From Acidobacteria bacterium Ga0077522 (lineage in GTDB: Bacteria > Acidobacteriota > Vicinamibacteria > Vicinamibacterales > Vicinamibacteraceae), in assembly GCA_001464065.1 (NCBI GenBank), contig LNDN01000001.1, forward strand, positions 37,378 through 101,377: DNA of 64,000 nucleotides, in the 5' to 3' direction. A program made the translations under genes and the position numbers. The notes beneath the pieces were generated by a model. The model was not told the DNA's origin, searched no databases, and was given only the letters and a program-made list of their open reading frames with translations. Below, in pieces: positions 8,922 to 20,513 of the stretch; the first letter of the stretch is position 1, and each line of letters begins with the position of its first letter.

Positions 8922-11864
8922 CTAGTTGCTGGGTGCGCGCTCGAGGAACGCGAGCAGGTCGCTGATCTCCCCGGGCGTGAGCGCGTTGAGCAGTCCCTCG
9001 GGCATCGGTGACGTGGTGGCCACGGCCCGCGACTGCACGTCCTTGACGGGCACGGTGATCACCGGTGCGCCCACCTGTTGCACGGTCAGCGTGTCCGCCG
9101 TCTCAGACACTATCACGCCGACCACGACCCGCTTGTTCTTCAGGACGATCTCGAGCGCCGCCCACTGCTCGGAGATGGCCTTGGACGGCGTCAGGATGGC
9201 GTCGAGCAGGTCGGCGCGGGCGAACCGCTGCGCGACGGTCGACAGATCCGGTCCAGCCTCCTGGCCGAGGTCGCCATGGCGGTGACAGGTGCTGCACAGC
9301 GCCTTCTCGAACACGGCGGCGCCGCGCTCGGGCTTGCCGGTGTAGGCCATCGGGTCGAGGGTCATGTACTCGCGGAGCTCCTGCAACGACAGGCGCGTGG
9401 CGTTGTCGCCGAGGTTCTGCGGCCGCCCGGCGCTGGTCATGACCGGCGGGGGCGTGTAGGCGTCCATGTCCTCCTCGGCGATCCGGCGCTCGTCGGCCGG
9501 CAGATTGGTCAGCATCTCCTTCCACATGTCGCGCATGTAGCCGGGAAAGCTGGCGCCGCCGCGCCACTTCTCTTCCTGGGCCGTCAGGAACCACTTCACG
9601 GCGGCGTCGCGCTGCGGCTTCTCCCAGCCGGCCTTCATCGTGCGCAGGCAGTACATCAGGAAGATCTGGTCGTCGCGATGGGTCCCGGGCGCGGTCAGGA
9701 CGGCGACCATCTCTGCCAGCGCGCCCGGCGTCTCGAGGTAGGCCAGCGTGCGCGCGATCTCGCGATCGACGAGCGGCGTCCCGGTGGGGAACCGCTCGAG
9801 CAGGTGGGTCCCGAGGGCCGTGAACTCCGTGGCGTGGCGGATGCCCCCGCTGCGGATGAGCCCGAGGTGCACGGCCCGCAGCAGGCCGGTCAGATCCTGG
9901 CCCGCCACCCCCGTCTGCAGCAGCGCCAGCTGTCGATCGAGCAGGGGCGGGATGTCGGTGGACACCGTGGCCGTCTGCGCCAGCAGGACCTGGGCCTCGA
10001 CGGCCGCCGGCCACGTCGTCACGGCCAGCGCCGCCTCGCGCCACAGGTTGCGGTCGACGCGACGCAGCAGCTGCCGGGCGGCGTACCGCAGGTGGCGGTC
10101 GGGATGGCCGAGCAGCGGCAGGACGTCGGCGACCGCATCGAACGGCGGCGGGTCGAGGGGATGGACACCCGACCGGACCAGCGCCTCGGCGGCGCGACGC
10201 TGAACCAGGGCCTCGCCGTCGCGCAGCAGTCCGACGAGCGCCGTCCGCGCCTGCGGCGTTCGATGCCGCCCCAGCTGCAGCGCGGCGGCGGCACGCACGT
10301 CGGCAGCCGCATCGCGGGCCAGCGTGGTCAGCCACGCGCTATCTGGGGCCTGCCCGTGCGTCAGCAGCAGTTCGAGGGCCCGTGCGCGGCGCTCGCCCGC
10401 GTCGGCGCTGCCCACGATGGCGCGCAGGCGATCGTTCCACGCCGCGCCGGCGGCCCGGCGGGCGTCCTCGATGGCCTTGCGACCGAAGGCCGATCGCGGC
10501 TGCGGCTGCGCGATGGCGCGGGCCACCGGATCGGCGGGCGGCGCGGGCCGCTGGCGTGCCGCGTCGGGGTGCCAGACGCGGTAGAGGCCGCCCCGCGTGC
10601 GGCGGCCGCCGAGGGCGAAGTACACCGCCCCGTCGGCGCCGACCTCGAGATCGGTCACATTGAGCGGCGTCCCCATGACGAACTCGCTGATGGCCTCCGT
10701 GTAGCTCGCGCCGGCCGGCTGCTGGCGGCCGACGAGAATGCGACCGCGCGACCAGTCGGCGACGAGGAAGGCATCGCGGTACTCGGAGGGAAAGGCCTCG
10801 CCCTGGTAGAAGGTGACGCCGACCGGGGAGCCGCGTCCGAGTTCGGACAGCGACGGCAGGGTGTCGGGATAGACGGTCGGGAAGGGCCCGGATCCGTAGC
10901 GGAAGCCGTAGTCGGCGCCGGGCAACAGGTGCAGGGTGCGGACCGGACGGTACCAGGGCAGGTTGATGTCCCACTCCATGTCGGAGTCGAACGTGAACAG
11001 CTCGCCGGCCAGGTTGAACGCGGCGTCGTAGGCGTTGCGGAAGCCGCCGGCGACGATCTCGATCTCCGGCGTGGTGGCCGGCCCCGTGGCGGCCATGATG
11101 CCGGACAGGCTTAGGCGGGCGATGAACCCGGCTGGCGCGCGCACCTGGTTGCCGTGCCCACGGGCATCGCCCATCACCGGCAGCAGTTGCTCTTCCCCGG
11201 CATTCTGGAACGGCGATCGCGCCGAGAACGACGCTTCGGTACCGCCGAAATTGCCGATCATCCAGTAGACGTCGCCGTCGGGCCCGAAGACGAGCGCGTG
11301 GGCACCGTGTTCGCCGATCGCGTACGTGCTGCGCGCCACCAGGATGGGCGCCTCGCCGGCGCCATCGCCATCGGCGTCGGGGATGCGATAGAGGGAGGCG
11401 ATCGTCGGCTTGCCGGGGCCATCGCACGTGGCCAGCAGGTCGCGGCCGGCAAACAGCAGGCCCTGGCAGTTGGTGACCGCGTCGGTGATCACCTGTTCGG
11501 TGTCGAAGACGCCGTCGCCGTCGGCATCACGCAGCCGCACCACGGGGCCGTACTCCTTCGACACGACCAGGTGGCCGTCGGCGTCGAAGGTGACGTTGAC
11601 GATCGAGCCGGCCTTGCTCGCCGGATAGACCTCGGCGACGGCAAAGCCCGGCGGCACCTTCAGGGTCGCGCCCGCGGCGGCCGCAGCCTGACCGGCGGGG
11701 GCCTGCGCCGGCGCGCGTCGGGCGTCGAGGGTCAACCCGGTGACCAGACCGCCGGCGAGGAACACGAACGCCGCGGCGACGGCGCGTTGCGAGACACGTG
11801 GTGTGGGCATGGCTCTGGGCTGGCCACCCGAGAACCGGCGTCGGGCGGCGAGGCTCGTCGTCAT
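8922..11864 (-). CDS. PVC-type haem-binding CxxCH protein (propeller, HEAT-like repeats, cytochrome c domain)
   Basis: 980 residues, exported through an N-terminal hydrophobic segment near residues 28-48. Residues ~75-430 form a glucose/sorbosone dehydrogenase-like beta-propeller (DADGHLVVSKEYGPVVRLRD, GFRNAYDAAFNLAGELFTFD). A central helical region with HEAT-like repeats (ARALELLL, AAADVRAAAALQLG) follows to ~800. A single cytochrome c motif CSTCH near residue 857 sits in a domain ending LTPGEISDLLAFLE. This arrangement is common in Planctomycetes and Acidobacteriota and suggests periplasmic oxidation of sugars or alcohols with electron transfer through haem; the substrate is unknown. ATG at 11864 is used here. 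ATG at 11810 (MPTPRVSQ) would give a cleaner signal peptide and would move the repeats at 11870-11894 into promoter distance. Confidence 0.86.
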   Translation of the reverse strand: MTTSLAARRRFSGGQPRAMPTPRVSQRAVAAAFVFLAGGLVTGLTLDARRAPAQAPAGQAAAAAGATLKVPPGFAVAEVYPASKAGSIVNVTFDADGHLVVSKEYGPVVRLRDADGDGVFDTEQVITDAVTNCQGLLFAGRDLLATCDGPGKPTIASLYRIPDADGDGAGEAPILVARSTYAIGEHGAHALVFGPDGDVYWMIGNFGGTEASFSARSPFQNAGEEQLLPVMGDARGHGNQVRAPAGFIARLSLSGIMAATGPATTPEIEIVAGGFRNAYDAAFNLAGELFTFDSDMEWDINLPWYRPVRTLHLLPGADYGFRYGSGPFPTVYPDTLPSLSELGRGSPVGVTFYQGEAFPSEYRDAFLVADWSRGRILVGRQQPAGASYTEAISEFVMGTPLNVTDLEVGADGAVYFALGGRRTRGGLYRVWHPDAARQRPAPPADPVARAIAQPQPRSAFGRKAIEDARRAAGAAWNDRLRAIVGSADAGERRARALELLLTHGQAPDSAWLTTLARDAAADVRAAAALQLGRHRTPQARTALVGLLRDGEALVQRRAAEALVRSGVHPLDPPPFDAVADVLPLLGHPDRHLRYAARQLLRRVDRNLWREAALAVTTWPAAVEAQVLLAQTATVSTDIPPLLDRQLALLQTGVAGQDLTGLLRAVHLGLIRSGGIRHATEFTALGTHLLERFPTGTPLVDREIARTLAYLETPGALAEMVAVLTAPGTHRDDQIFLMYCLRTMKAGWEKPQRDAAVKWFLTAQEEKWRGGASFPGYMRDMWKEMLTNLPADERRIAEEDMDAYTPPPVMTSAGRPQNLGDNATRLSLQELREYMTLDPMAYTGKPERGAAVFEKALCSTCHRHGDLGQEAGPDLSTVAQRFARADLLDAILTPSKAISEQWAALEIVLKNKRVVVGVIVSETADTLTVQQVGAPVITVPVKDVQSRAVATTSPMPEGLLNALTPGEISDLLAFLERAPSN

Positions 11865-11869
11865 CAGGA

Positions 11870-11901
11870 TGACGCTATCAGCGTGACGCTATCACGGTGA
11901 C
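11870..11901. promoter_or_regulatory. Direct repeats TGACGCTATCA, candidate operator
   Basis: TGACGCTATCA occurs at 11870-11880 and again at 11884-11894, exactly 14 bases apart, and a third TGAC begins at 11898 in the same phase. They lie 5-37 bases before the annotated ATG at 11864 of the haem-binding protein, or 60-90 bases before the alternative start at 11810. Short in-phase direct repeats at a 5' end are typical of operator sites, but no known regulator is recognised. Confidence 0.35.
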
Positions 11902-11965
11902 AACGCCGCTGGTAGAGGTCGCCCTCGTTCGCCGGGGGTGTCGGGGCCGACTCCCGAGGTCCGAC

Positions 11966-12736
11966 CTACGGAATGACGCGGATCCCCGCCGTCAGGCCCC
12001 AGGCGTACGGCTTGCTGCCGTCGGCGCCGACGCCCACGCTTGGCCGGACGTAGGCGCCGAGGCGGCTGAACCACTGGTAGCCGACCTCGGCGCTGAGTTC
12101 GCCGTATGTGGACGCGCGGGCGGCGTCGAACACCACCTGCGGCTGCGTCGCCAGCCAGAGCCGCGACGTCGGCCGCCACACGCCGTAGAGACCGACGAGC
12201 GTGTCCTCCACCTCGGTGGCGAACGCCTCACCCCCCATGCCGGTGCGATAGGAGAGGAACGGCGCCAGGATGGTCCCCGTCGCGGGCTGGAAGACGACCT
12301 GGACGTACGGCATCAGCGTGTGCACGCCGAGCCCGAATTCCTGGACGGTGGCCGTGTCGATGGTGGCCCGCATCCCCACGAGCAGCCCCCGGCGCGGCGA
12401 CAGCCAGGGCGTCCACTCGACGTTGGCCGACACGTCGCCGAGGCCGGTCTCCCGGCGGCCGGTCAGGTTGCCAACCACCAGCGGGAGTCCGGCGGAGAGG
12501 GCCACGCGGCGATGCAGGATGGGCACCACATGCCGGTACGTCGTCTCGTTGAGATGGAAACGCTCGAGGGTGACGTAGGTGGTGGCGACGATCACCTGAT
12601 GCTGCAGGTTCAGCGGGTTGGTGCCGGTCTTGTCATCGGTCGGCGGCTGGTTCGGGGAGGCGCCCACGAGGCCCTGCGCCGAGGCGGGGCCGGCCAGGCC
12701 GAGGACGAGCAGGAGGCTGCCGATCGAGGCACGCAT
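11966..12736 (-). CDS. Predicted outer-membrane beta-barrel protein
   Basis: 256 residues with a clear signal peptide (MRASIGSLLLVLGLAGPASA, cleavage before QGL). The rest alternates amphipathic strands with short turns (GLPLVVGNLTGRRETGLGD, LLVGMRATIDTATVQEFGLG, YAWGLTAGIRVIP). It resembles small barrel or transporter-like families whose members are mostly uncharacterised. Two proline- and asparagine-rich stretches after the signal (PNQPPTDDKTGTNPLN) are a typical periplasmic lead-in. It sits alone between nrdJ and the haem-protein gene on the same strand, with 101 bases before the latter. I do not recognise a specific function. Confidence 0.75.
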   Translation of the reverse strand: MRASIGSLLLVLGLAGPASAQGLVGASPNQPPTDDKTGTNPLNLQHQVIVATTYVTLERFHLNETTYRHVVPILHRRVALSAGLPLVVGNLTGRRETGLGDVSANVEWTPWLSPRRGLLVGMRATIDTATVQEFGLGVHTLMPYVQVVFQPATGTILAPFLSYRTGMGGEAFATEVEDTLVGLYGVWRPTSRLWLATQPQVVFDAARASTYGELSAEVGYQWFSRLGAYVRPSVGVGADGSKPYAWGLTAGIRVIP

Positions 12737-12824
12737 CGGGCATCAATAGCACGGTGGCAATTGGAAATTTGAGAATGTGAAATTCCAGGCGGCTCGGCCT
12801 TTCGGCCTTCGCCGCTTGACACAG

Positions 12825-12857
12825 CGGGTAGGGCAGGCTCTCCCCGAGCCGGCCGTC
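12825..12857 (+). repeat. GGTAGGGC palindromic element, copy 1
   Basis: GGGTAGGGC is followed by the inverted repeat GGCTC/GAGCC (12836-12840 and 12846-12850) and then GGCCGTC. The same layout recurs at 16503-16536 and 55876-55908 on the minus strand. This copy is intergenic and has the weakest stem of the three. Confidence 0.5.
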
Positions 12858-12880
12858 TCCGGGGCTCCTGAAACGCCACA

Positions 12881-12909
12881 GGGGCGAGAGGCCGCAAGGC
12901 CCTCGCCCC
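12881..12909 (-). terminator. Strong hairpin downstream of nrdJ
   Basis: On the plus strand GGGGCGAG (12881-12888) pairs with CTCGCCCC (12902-12909), enclosing GGCC-GCAA-GGCC with one bulged base. The helix is about 12 pairs with a GCAA tetraloop as written. It lies 37 bases beyond the nrdJ stop on the transcribed strand. No T-run follows, so it is either a non-canonical terminator or a 3'-end stabilising hairpin. Confidence 0.45.
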
Positions 12910-12945
12910 CGTGAATTTCACATTTCCAATTTCAAATTACCCACA

Positions 12946-15717
<2,772 letters not shown>

Positions 15718-16008
15718 TCCCTTCCTCCTCATGCCGGCACGAACCCTCCCCCGGGTCGGCGCACGGCGATGTCTATGTGAATCTGGCCCGTTCGAGCACC
15801 GAGACCGCCCGCCGCGGCAGACATGCGGCGCCATCCCGTCCTGATCGGGCGCGCGCCGGGTGACGGCACGTCTTGGCGCTGCACACGAACCACTGTGGGA
15901 GGCGCGATCCGTCCTGCGTCGTGTCCTCGCTCGTGGTGACTCAGGGACCCGTCGCTCCGAGTGGCTGGGTGCTCTCGGGTAGGGCGAACTTCGGCGCTTC
16001 GGAGAGTC

Positions 16009-16037
16009 ACTATGCTCCCCAGCCTGAGGGTTGTCAA
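16009..16037 (-). promoter_or_regulatory. Candidate sigma-70 promoter of nrdJ
   Basis: On the minus strand a perfect -35 TTGACA (16032-16037) is followed by 17 bases and then CATAGT (16009-16014, 4 of 6 to TATAAT). Transcription would begin near 16002, giving a leader of about 285 bases before the nrdJ ATG. The -35 box lies 9 bases downstream of the nearer NrdR-like box. Confidence 0.6.
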
Positions 16038-16046
16038 CGGGAATTT

Positions 16047-16062
16047 ACACCACATCTTGTGC
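16047..16062. promoter_or_regulatory. NrdR-like box, proximal
   Basis: Read on the minus strand, GCACAAGATGTGGTGT matches 14 of 16 positions of the NrdR consensus ACACwwnATnwwGTGT (from memory). It lies just upstream of the -35 element of nrdJ. NrdR is a zinc- and nucleotide-binding repressor that controls ribonucleotide reductase genes in many bacteria. The nrdR gene itself is not in this window. Confidence 0.6.
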
Positions 16063-16076
16063 GTCCTGCCTGGATG

Positions 16077-16092
16077 ACACCCAATATACAGG
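16077..16092. promoter_or_regulatory. NrdR-like box, distal
   Basis: ACACCCAATATACAGG on the plus strand keeps one perfect ACAC arm and an AT-rich centre but has a weak second arm. It starts exactly 30 bases from the proximal box, close to the three-helical-turn spacing usual for paired NrdR boxes. The pairing makes each box more believable than it would be alone. Confidence 0.5.
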
Positions 16093-16420
16093 CCAACGCC
16101 CGAATCTCCCGCAAGGCGTTCCAGCAGCGTCACTTACGGCGACGGACATGGGTCGGAGGCGCCTGGCAACGTGCCCGGAGGAGAGAGGCGAGGGCGGGAA
16201 ACCGGTCGGTCCGGTCTCCCGCGCGGGTGGTGCGGGTCTCAGGAGGATGGTGCTCCTTGCGGAGCGGGGGTACTCCTTACGAGAGCAAACGGGATGCCAT
16301 CGGCCGATCCGGCCCGATCCGCCGTGTCTGGCGCCAGAGACGCGACAGAACAGCGGCCGCCGGAGGGACGCGTGCACGGGCAGCCCCGGCGAAAGCGGCC
16401 ATGTGTACGGCGGAGATACA

Positions 16421-16498
16421 GGGGACGGGAACCGGAAGCCGGGCACCGGGCACCGGGCACCGGGGAACCGGATACCGGGAACCGGGAAACGGGCGCCG
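16421..16498. repeat. Heptamer tandem repeat, AACCGGG type, 11 units
   Basis: Eleven degenerate units follow one another at a seven-base period, with a single eight-base unit at 16463-16470. Examples are GGAACCG, GGCACCG (three in a row at 16442-16462) and GATACCG. It lies just past the stop of the lipoprotein gene at 16532. The same heptamer on the other strand forms the array at 48064-48133. Confidence 0.75.
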
Positions 16499-16502
16499 AG
16501 TT

Positions 16503-16536
16503 GGGAGGGCCGGCTCGCCGAGCCGGCCGCCCTACC
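16503..16536 (-). repeat. GGTAGGGC palindromic element, copy 2
   Basis: GGCCGGCTCG (16508-16517) and CGAGCCGGCC (16519-16528) form a ten-pair inverted repeat around a single base, followed on the plus strand by GCCCTACC. It overlaps the last few bases of the lipoprotein gene and could serve as its terminator hairpin, although no T-run follows. Confidence 0.55.
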
Positions 16537-17140
16537 GGCTCAGGCCCTTGGCGAGGGTCTCGGCCTTGTCGGCCAGGTACGACGCCAGCACGAAGTTGCG
16601 GTCGACGATCGCCTGCCTGGCCTGGTCCACGAAGCGGCGTGCCGTCTCGTGCTGCTGGCGGGCCTGCGGGCCCAGGGTCTCGGGCTTGACCCGATCCAGC
16701 AGACCATTGGCGCGATCGAGGACTTCCGTGGTGCGGCGCTCCGCGTTGCTCTCGTCGGCGGTCTGCGGGGTCCTGAGCAGGGGCCCCGTGTTGGGGGCCG
16801 GCTCGGTCGGCGTCGGCGGGACGACCTCGGGAGCCGCTTCGGGGCACGCCGGCTCGGCGGGCCGGGCCGCATCGGGGCGCGTCGACGTCGACCGCCCCGT
16901 CCGGGACGGACGCGAGGCCGGGGCCGGGCGCTCGACGGTGGTCGCCTCGGTGGGGGCGACGGGCTCGGGCGGCGTGGAGATGACCCGAGCAGGCGCCGGC
17001 GGGACATCCAGCGCCACGGACACCGGCGCAGTGACCGGCGTGCCGCGGGTGCAGCCGCCCATGCCGAGGAGGACGAGCGCCGCGATCAGCAGGCGCGGTC
17101 TCCGATGGTGCCAGCCTCGAGCCGACATGGTGCGAATCAC
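16532..17140 (-). CDS. Predicted lipoprotein with proline-rich linker
   Basis: About 202 residues. The N-terminus has basic residues, a hydrophobic stretch and a lipobox ending LLGMGGC, so it is probably a lipoprotein. A Pro/Ala/Thr-rich linker of ~100 residues follows. The C-terminus is a helical segment (TTEVLDRANGLLDRVKPETL ... SYLADKAETLAKGLSR) resembling a tetratricopeptide-like or coiled pair of helices. I chose GTG at 17140 because GAGGAGAGGG precedes it at suitable spacing. ATG at 17161, overlapping the kinase stop as ATGA, and ATG at 17128 are alternatives. It follows the histidine kinase directly and may belong to the same transcript, perhaps as an envelope partner. The function is not recognised. 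Confidence 0.72.
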   Translation of the reverse strand: MIRTMSARGWHHRRPRLLIAALVLLGMGGCTRGTPVTAPVSVALDVPPAPARVISTPPEPVAPTEATTVERPAPASRPSRTGRSTSTRPDAARPAEPACPEAAPEVVPPTPTEPAPNTGPLLRTPQTADESNAERRTTEVLDRANGLLDRVKPETLGPQARQQHETARRFVDQARQAIVDRNFVLASYLADKAETLAKGLSR

Positions 17141-17157
17141 GAACCCTCTCCTCGTGG

Positions 17158-19008
17158 TCATGCGCGTGGCAGCCGCAACCGGAACGACGTGCCCCGCCCG
17201 GGCGTCGACTCGACCTCGATCGTGCCGTCGTGCAACTGGACGGTGCGATACACCATGGACAGGCCGAGTCCGCTGCCCTGCTCGCGCGTCGTGAAATACA
17301 GATCGAAGATGCGGGCCAGGTGCTCGGGCTGGATGCCCGCTCCGGTGTCCACCACATCCACCTGCACCTGCTGGTCTTCGACGGGCCGGGCGCGAAGCGC
17401 CAGCGATCCGCCCGACGGCATCGCGTCGATGGCATTGAGCGCGAGGTTCAGCAGCGCCTGCCGCACCATCGTGCGGTCGACCTGGATGAGGACGTCGCGC
17501 TGCGCCTCGGTCTCGACGACGATGCCGTGCTGTTCCGCCTGCGGCCGGACGACGTCCACGATGTCCTGCAGGAGGGTCGCGATCACGACCGGCTCGAGCT
17601 GCAGTTCCTCCGGGCGACTGAACCGGAGGAACCCCTGGACGACGTGGTCGAGGCGACGGATCTCTTCGCCGATGATCGAGACGTGGCTCATCAGGCCATC
17701 GGCAGGCGGCGCCTCGGGCAGCCCGCTCCCGCTCCCGCCCGCGCCCCCGGCCACGGCGAGCGCCGCGCGCTTGCCCAGCTTCTGCTTGAGCAGCTCGAGG
17801 TGGATGGTCATCGCGTTGAGCGGGTTCTTGACCTCGTGCGCCACCCCGGCCAGCAGTCGGTTGAGCGACGACAGCTTCCGCGAATAGCGCAGCATCGTCT
17901 GGAGCTGGGTCAGGGCACCGACGTTGCGCGCCACGAGCATCACCCCGACGAAGCCGCGCGCCTGATCCGCGATGGGATGCGCCATCAGTTGCTGCTGACT
18001 GCCGACCTCGCCGCCCACGCCCGGGAGATCGGCGATCTGCGGTCCGCGCGAGGCGCGCACCGCCAGGGCCTGCTCGACGATCACGCGACAGGGGTGCCCT
18101 TCGGAGACCGCCGTGGCCAGCGCCGCGCCCGGCTCGAGTGCCGGCAGCAGCGCCTTCATCGCCGCATTGACGAACGCCACGTCGCCGTTGGGCCCGACGA
18201 TGGCGACGGCGTCCTCGAGGCGCTCGACCACGGACTCGGCGCGGCGCGCCTGTTCGACCAGCCGGGACCGGATCGACGAGACCGACTGACTGAGCGCGTT
18301 GAACGACGTGCCGAGATCCTTGAAGTCCTCGTCGGGCAGGTCGAGGCGCACGTCCTCTTCACCCTGGCCGAGCCGGGCGATGCCGCTCTGCAGCACGTGG
18401 ATGGGCCGCAGGAATCGCCTGGCCATCAGCCACGAGACGCCGGTCGCGAGGACGATGGCCGCGGCCGCCACGATGGCGATCGGCTTGAGCGCCGACTTGA
18501 GGCCGGCCCAGATCAGCACCGTGGAGACGCCGATGCGAATCGACCCGAAGCGCTCGTCGCCGAGCAGCAGGGGCTGCGTCACTTCGTAGCTGCGCTGCTC
18601 CCACACGCCGCGCAACTGGGTCAGCGGTCCTCCCTGCAGCAGTTCCTCGAGCGACGGCTGCGGCGGCACGGGCGTGCCTTCGAGCGTCGGCGAACTGTGC
18701 ACCAGGGCCTGGTCACGGACGTCCGTGATGGTGGCGTAGGTGACGTTCTCGGCAAAGCCGATGGCCGACAGGAGGATGGCGCGCAGTCCCGGGTCGGCCT
18801 GCAGGTCCGCCGCGGCCGACTCGCGGCTGCGGACCAGCGTGAAGGCGCGCTGGTAGGTCGCGTTGGCCAGCATGCGCCCGCGCAGCTCGCTCTCGGCCAG
18901 CAGGGCGTGCGCCTGCGCCGCGAGGTACACGACGCTCAGCGCGATCACCGTCAGCGCGACGATGCAGGTCACGCCGAGCGCCTGCCGGGTCTGGTAGCTC
19001 AGACGCAT
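17158..19008 (-). CDS. Membrane-bound sensor histidine kinase (NtrB/ZraS type)
   Basis: 616 residues. Two membrane helices (near 12-34 and 158-182) bracket a periplasmic sensor domain of ~120 residues. A HAMP linker follows (RRFLRPIHVLQSGIARLGQG), then a PAS-like domain (~250-350). The kinase core has the phospho-acceptor block LAGVAHEVKNPLNAM (His near 390), an N box (NLALNAIDAM) and G boxes (VVDTGAGIQPEHLARIFDLY, GSGLGLSMVY). A glycine-rich insert (GGAGGSGSGLPE) within the dimerisation helix region is unusual. It is followed in the genome by the lipoprotein gene and preceded by its likely partner, the sigma-54 activator at 19022-20449, 13 bases away. The signal sensed is unknown. Confidence 0.92.
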   Translation of the reverse strand: MRLSYQTRQALGVTCIVALTVIALSVVYLAAQAHALLAESELRGRMLANATYQRAFTLVRSRESAAADLQADPGLRAILLSAIGFAENVTYATITDVRDQALVHSSPTLEGTPVPPQPSLEELLQGGPLTQLRGVWEQRSYEVTQPLLLGDERFGSIRIGVSTVLIWAGLKSALKPIAIVAAAAIVLATGVSWLMARRFLRPIHVLQSGIARLGQGEEDVRLDLPDEDFKDLGTSFNALSQSVSSIRSRLVEQARRAESVVERLEDAVAIVGPNGDVAFVNAAMKALLPALEPGAALATAVSEGHPCRVIVEQALAVRASRGPQIADLPGVGGEVGSQQQLMAHPIADQARGFVGVMLVARNVGALTQLQTMLRYSRKLSSLNRLLAGVAHEVKNPLNAMTIHLELLKQKLGKRAALAVAGGAGGSGSGLPEAPPADGLMSHVSIIGEEIRRLDHVVQGFLRFSRPEELQLEPVVIATLLQDIVDVVRPQAEQHGIVVETEAQRDVLIQVDRTMVRQALLNLALNAIDAMPSGGSLALRARPVEDQQVQVDVVDTGAGIQPEHLARIFDLYFTTREQGSGLGLSMVYRTVQLHDGTIEVESTPGRGTSFRLRLPRA

Positions 19009-19021
19009 GCGCCGTGGGCGA

Positions 19022-20449
<1,428 letters not shown>

Positions 20450-20513
20450 ACGGCACCCTTTCGCGAAAATGCAGAGGTCGCACTACGGCGCGTTCCCACA
20501 GCGTAACATCTAC

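Larger units (their letters stand above)
12759..12939. repeat. Octameric degenerate repeats in two inverted AT-rich arms
   Basis: This AT-rich patch lies between nrdJ and the barrel gene in an otherwise GC-rich chromosome. The left arm, 12759-12786, reads as eight-base units AATTGGAA, ATTTGAGA, ATGTGAAA, TTCC. The right arm, 12911-12939, read on the other strand, gives AATTTGA, AATTGGAA, ATGTGAAA, TTCA. The arms are therefore inverted copies that differ by one unit. Between them lie CGGCCTT words (12793-12813), a copy of the GGTAGGGC palindrome and the hairpin at 12881-12909. Confidence 0.6.
15718..16531. other. 814-bp intergenic region upstream of nrdJ
   Basis: This is the longest gap in the window. 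From the nrdJ side it holds a ~285-base leader with no cobalamin riboswitch core that I can recognise, a promoter at 16009-16037, and NrdR-like boxes at 16047-16062 and 16077-16092. Next is an unexplained stretch, 16093-16420, with several short hairpins such as GCTCC-TTGC-GGAGC near 16250. Then come the heptamer array at 16421-16498 and a palindromic element at 16503-16536. No open frame here looks like a protein. Confidence 0.6.

Noticed and set aside
15781..15830. A tRNA suggested by GTTCGAGC in the nrdJ leader.
   Set aside because: No cloverleaf arms or acceptor stem could be built around it.
15718..16002. A cobalamin riboswitch in the nrdJ leader.
   Set aside because: The conserved core of the B12 element could not be found on the coding strand. 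Not excluded, but not supported.
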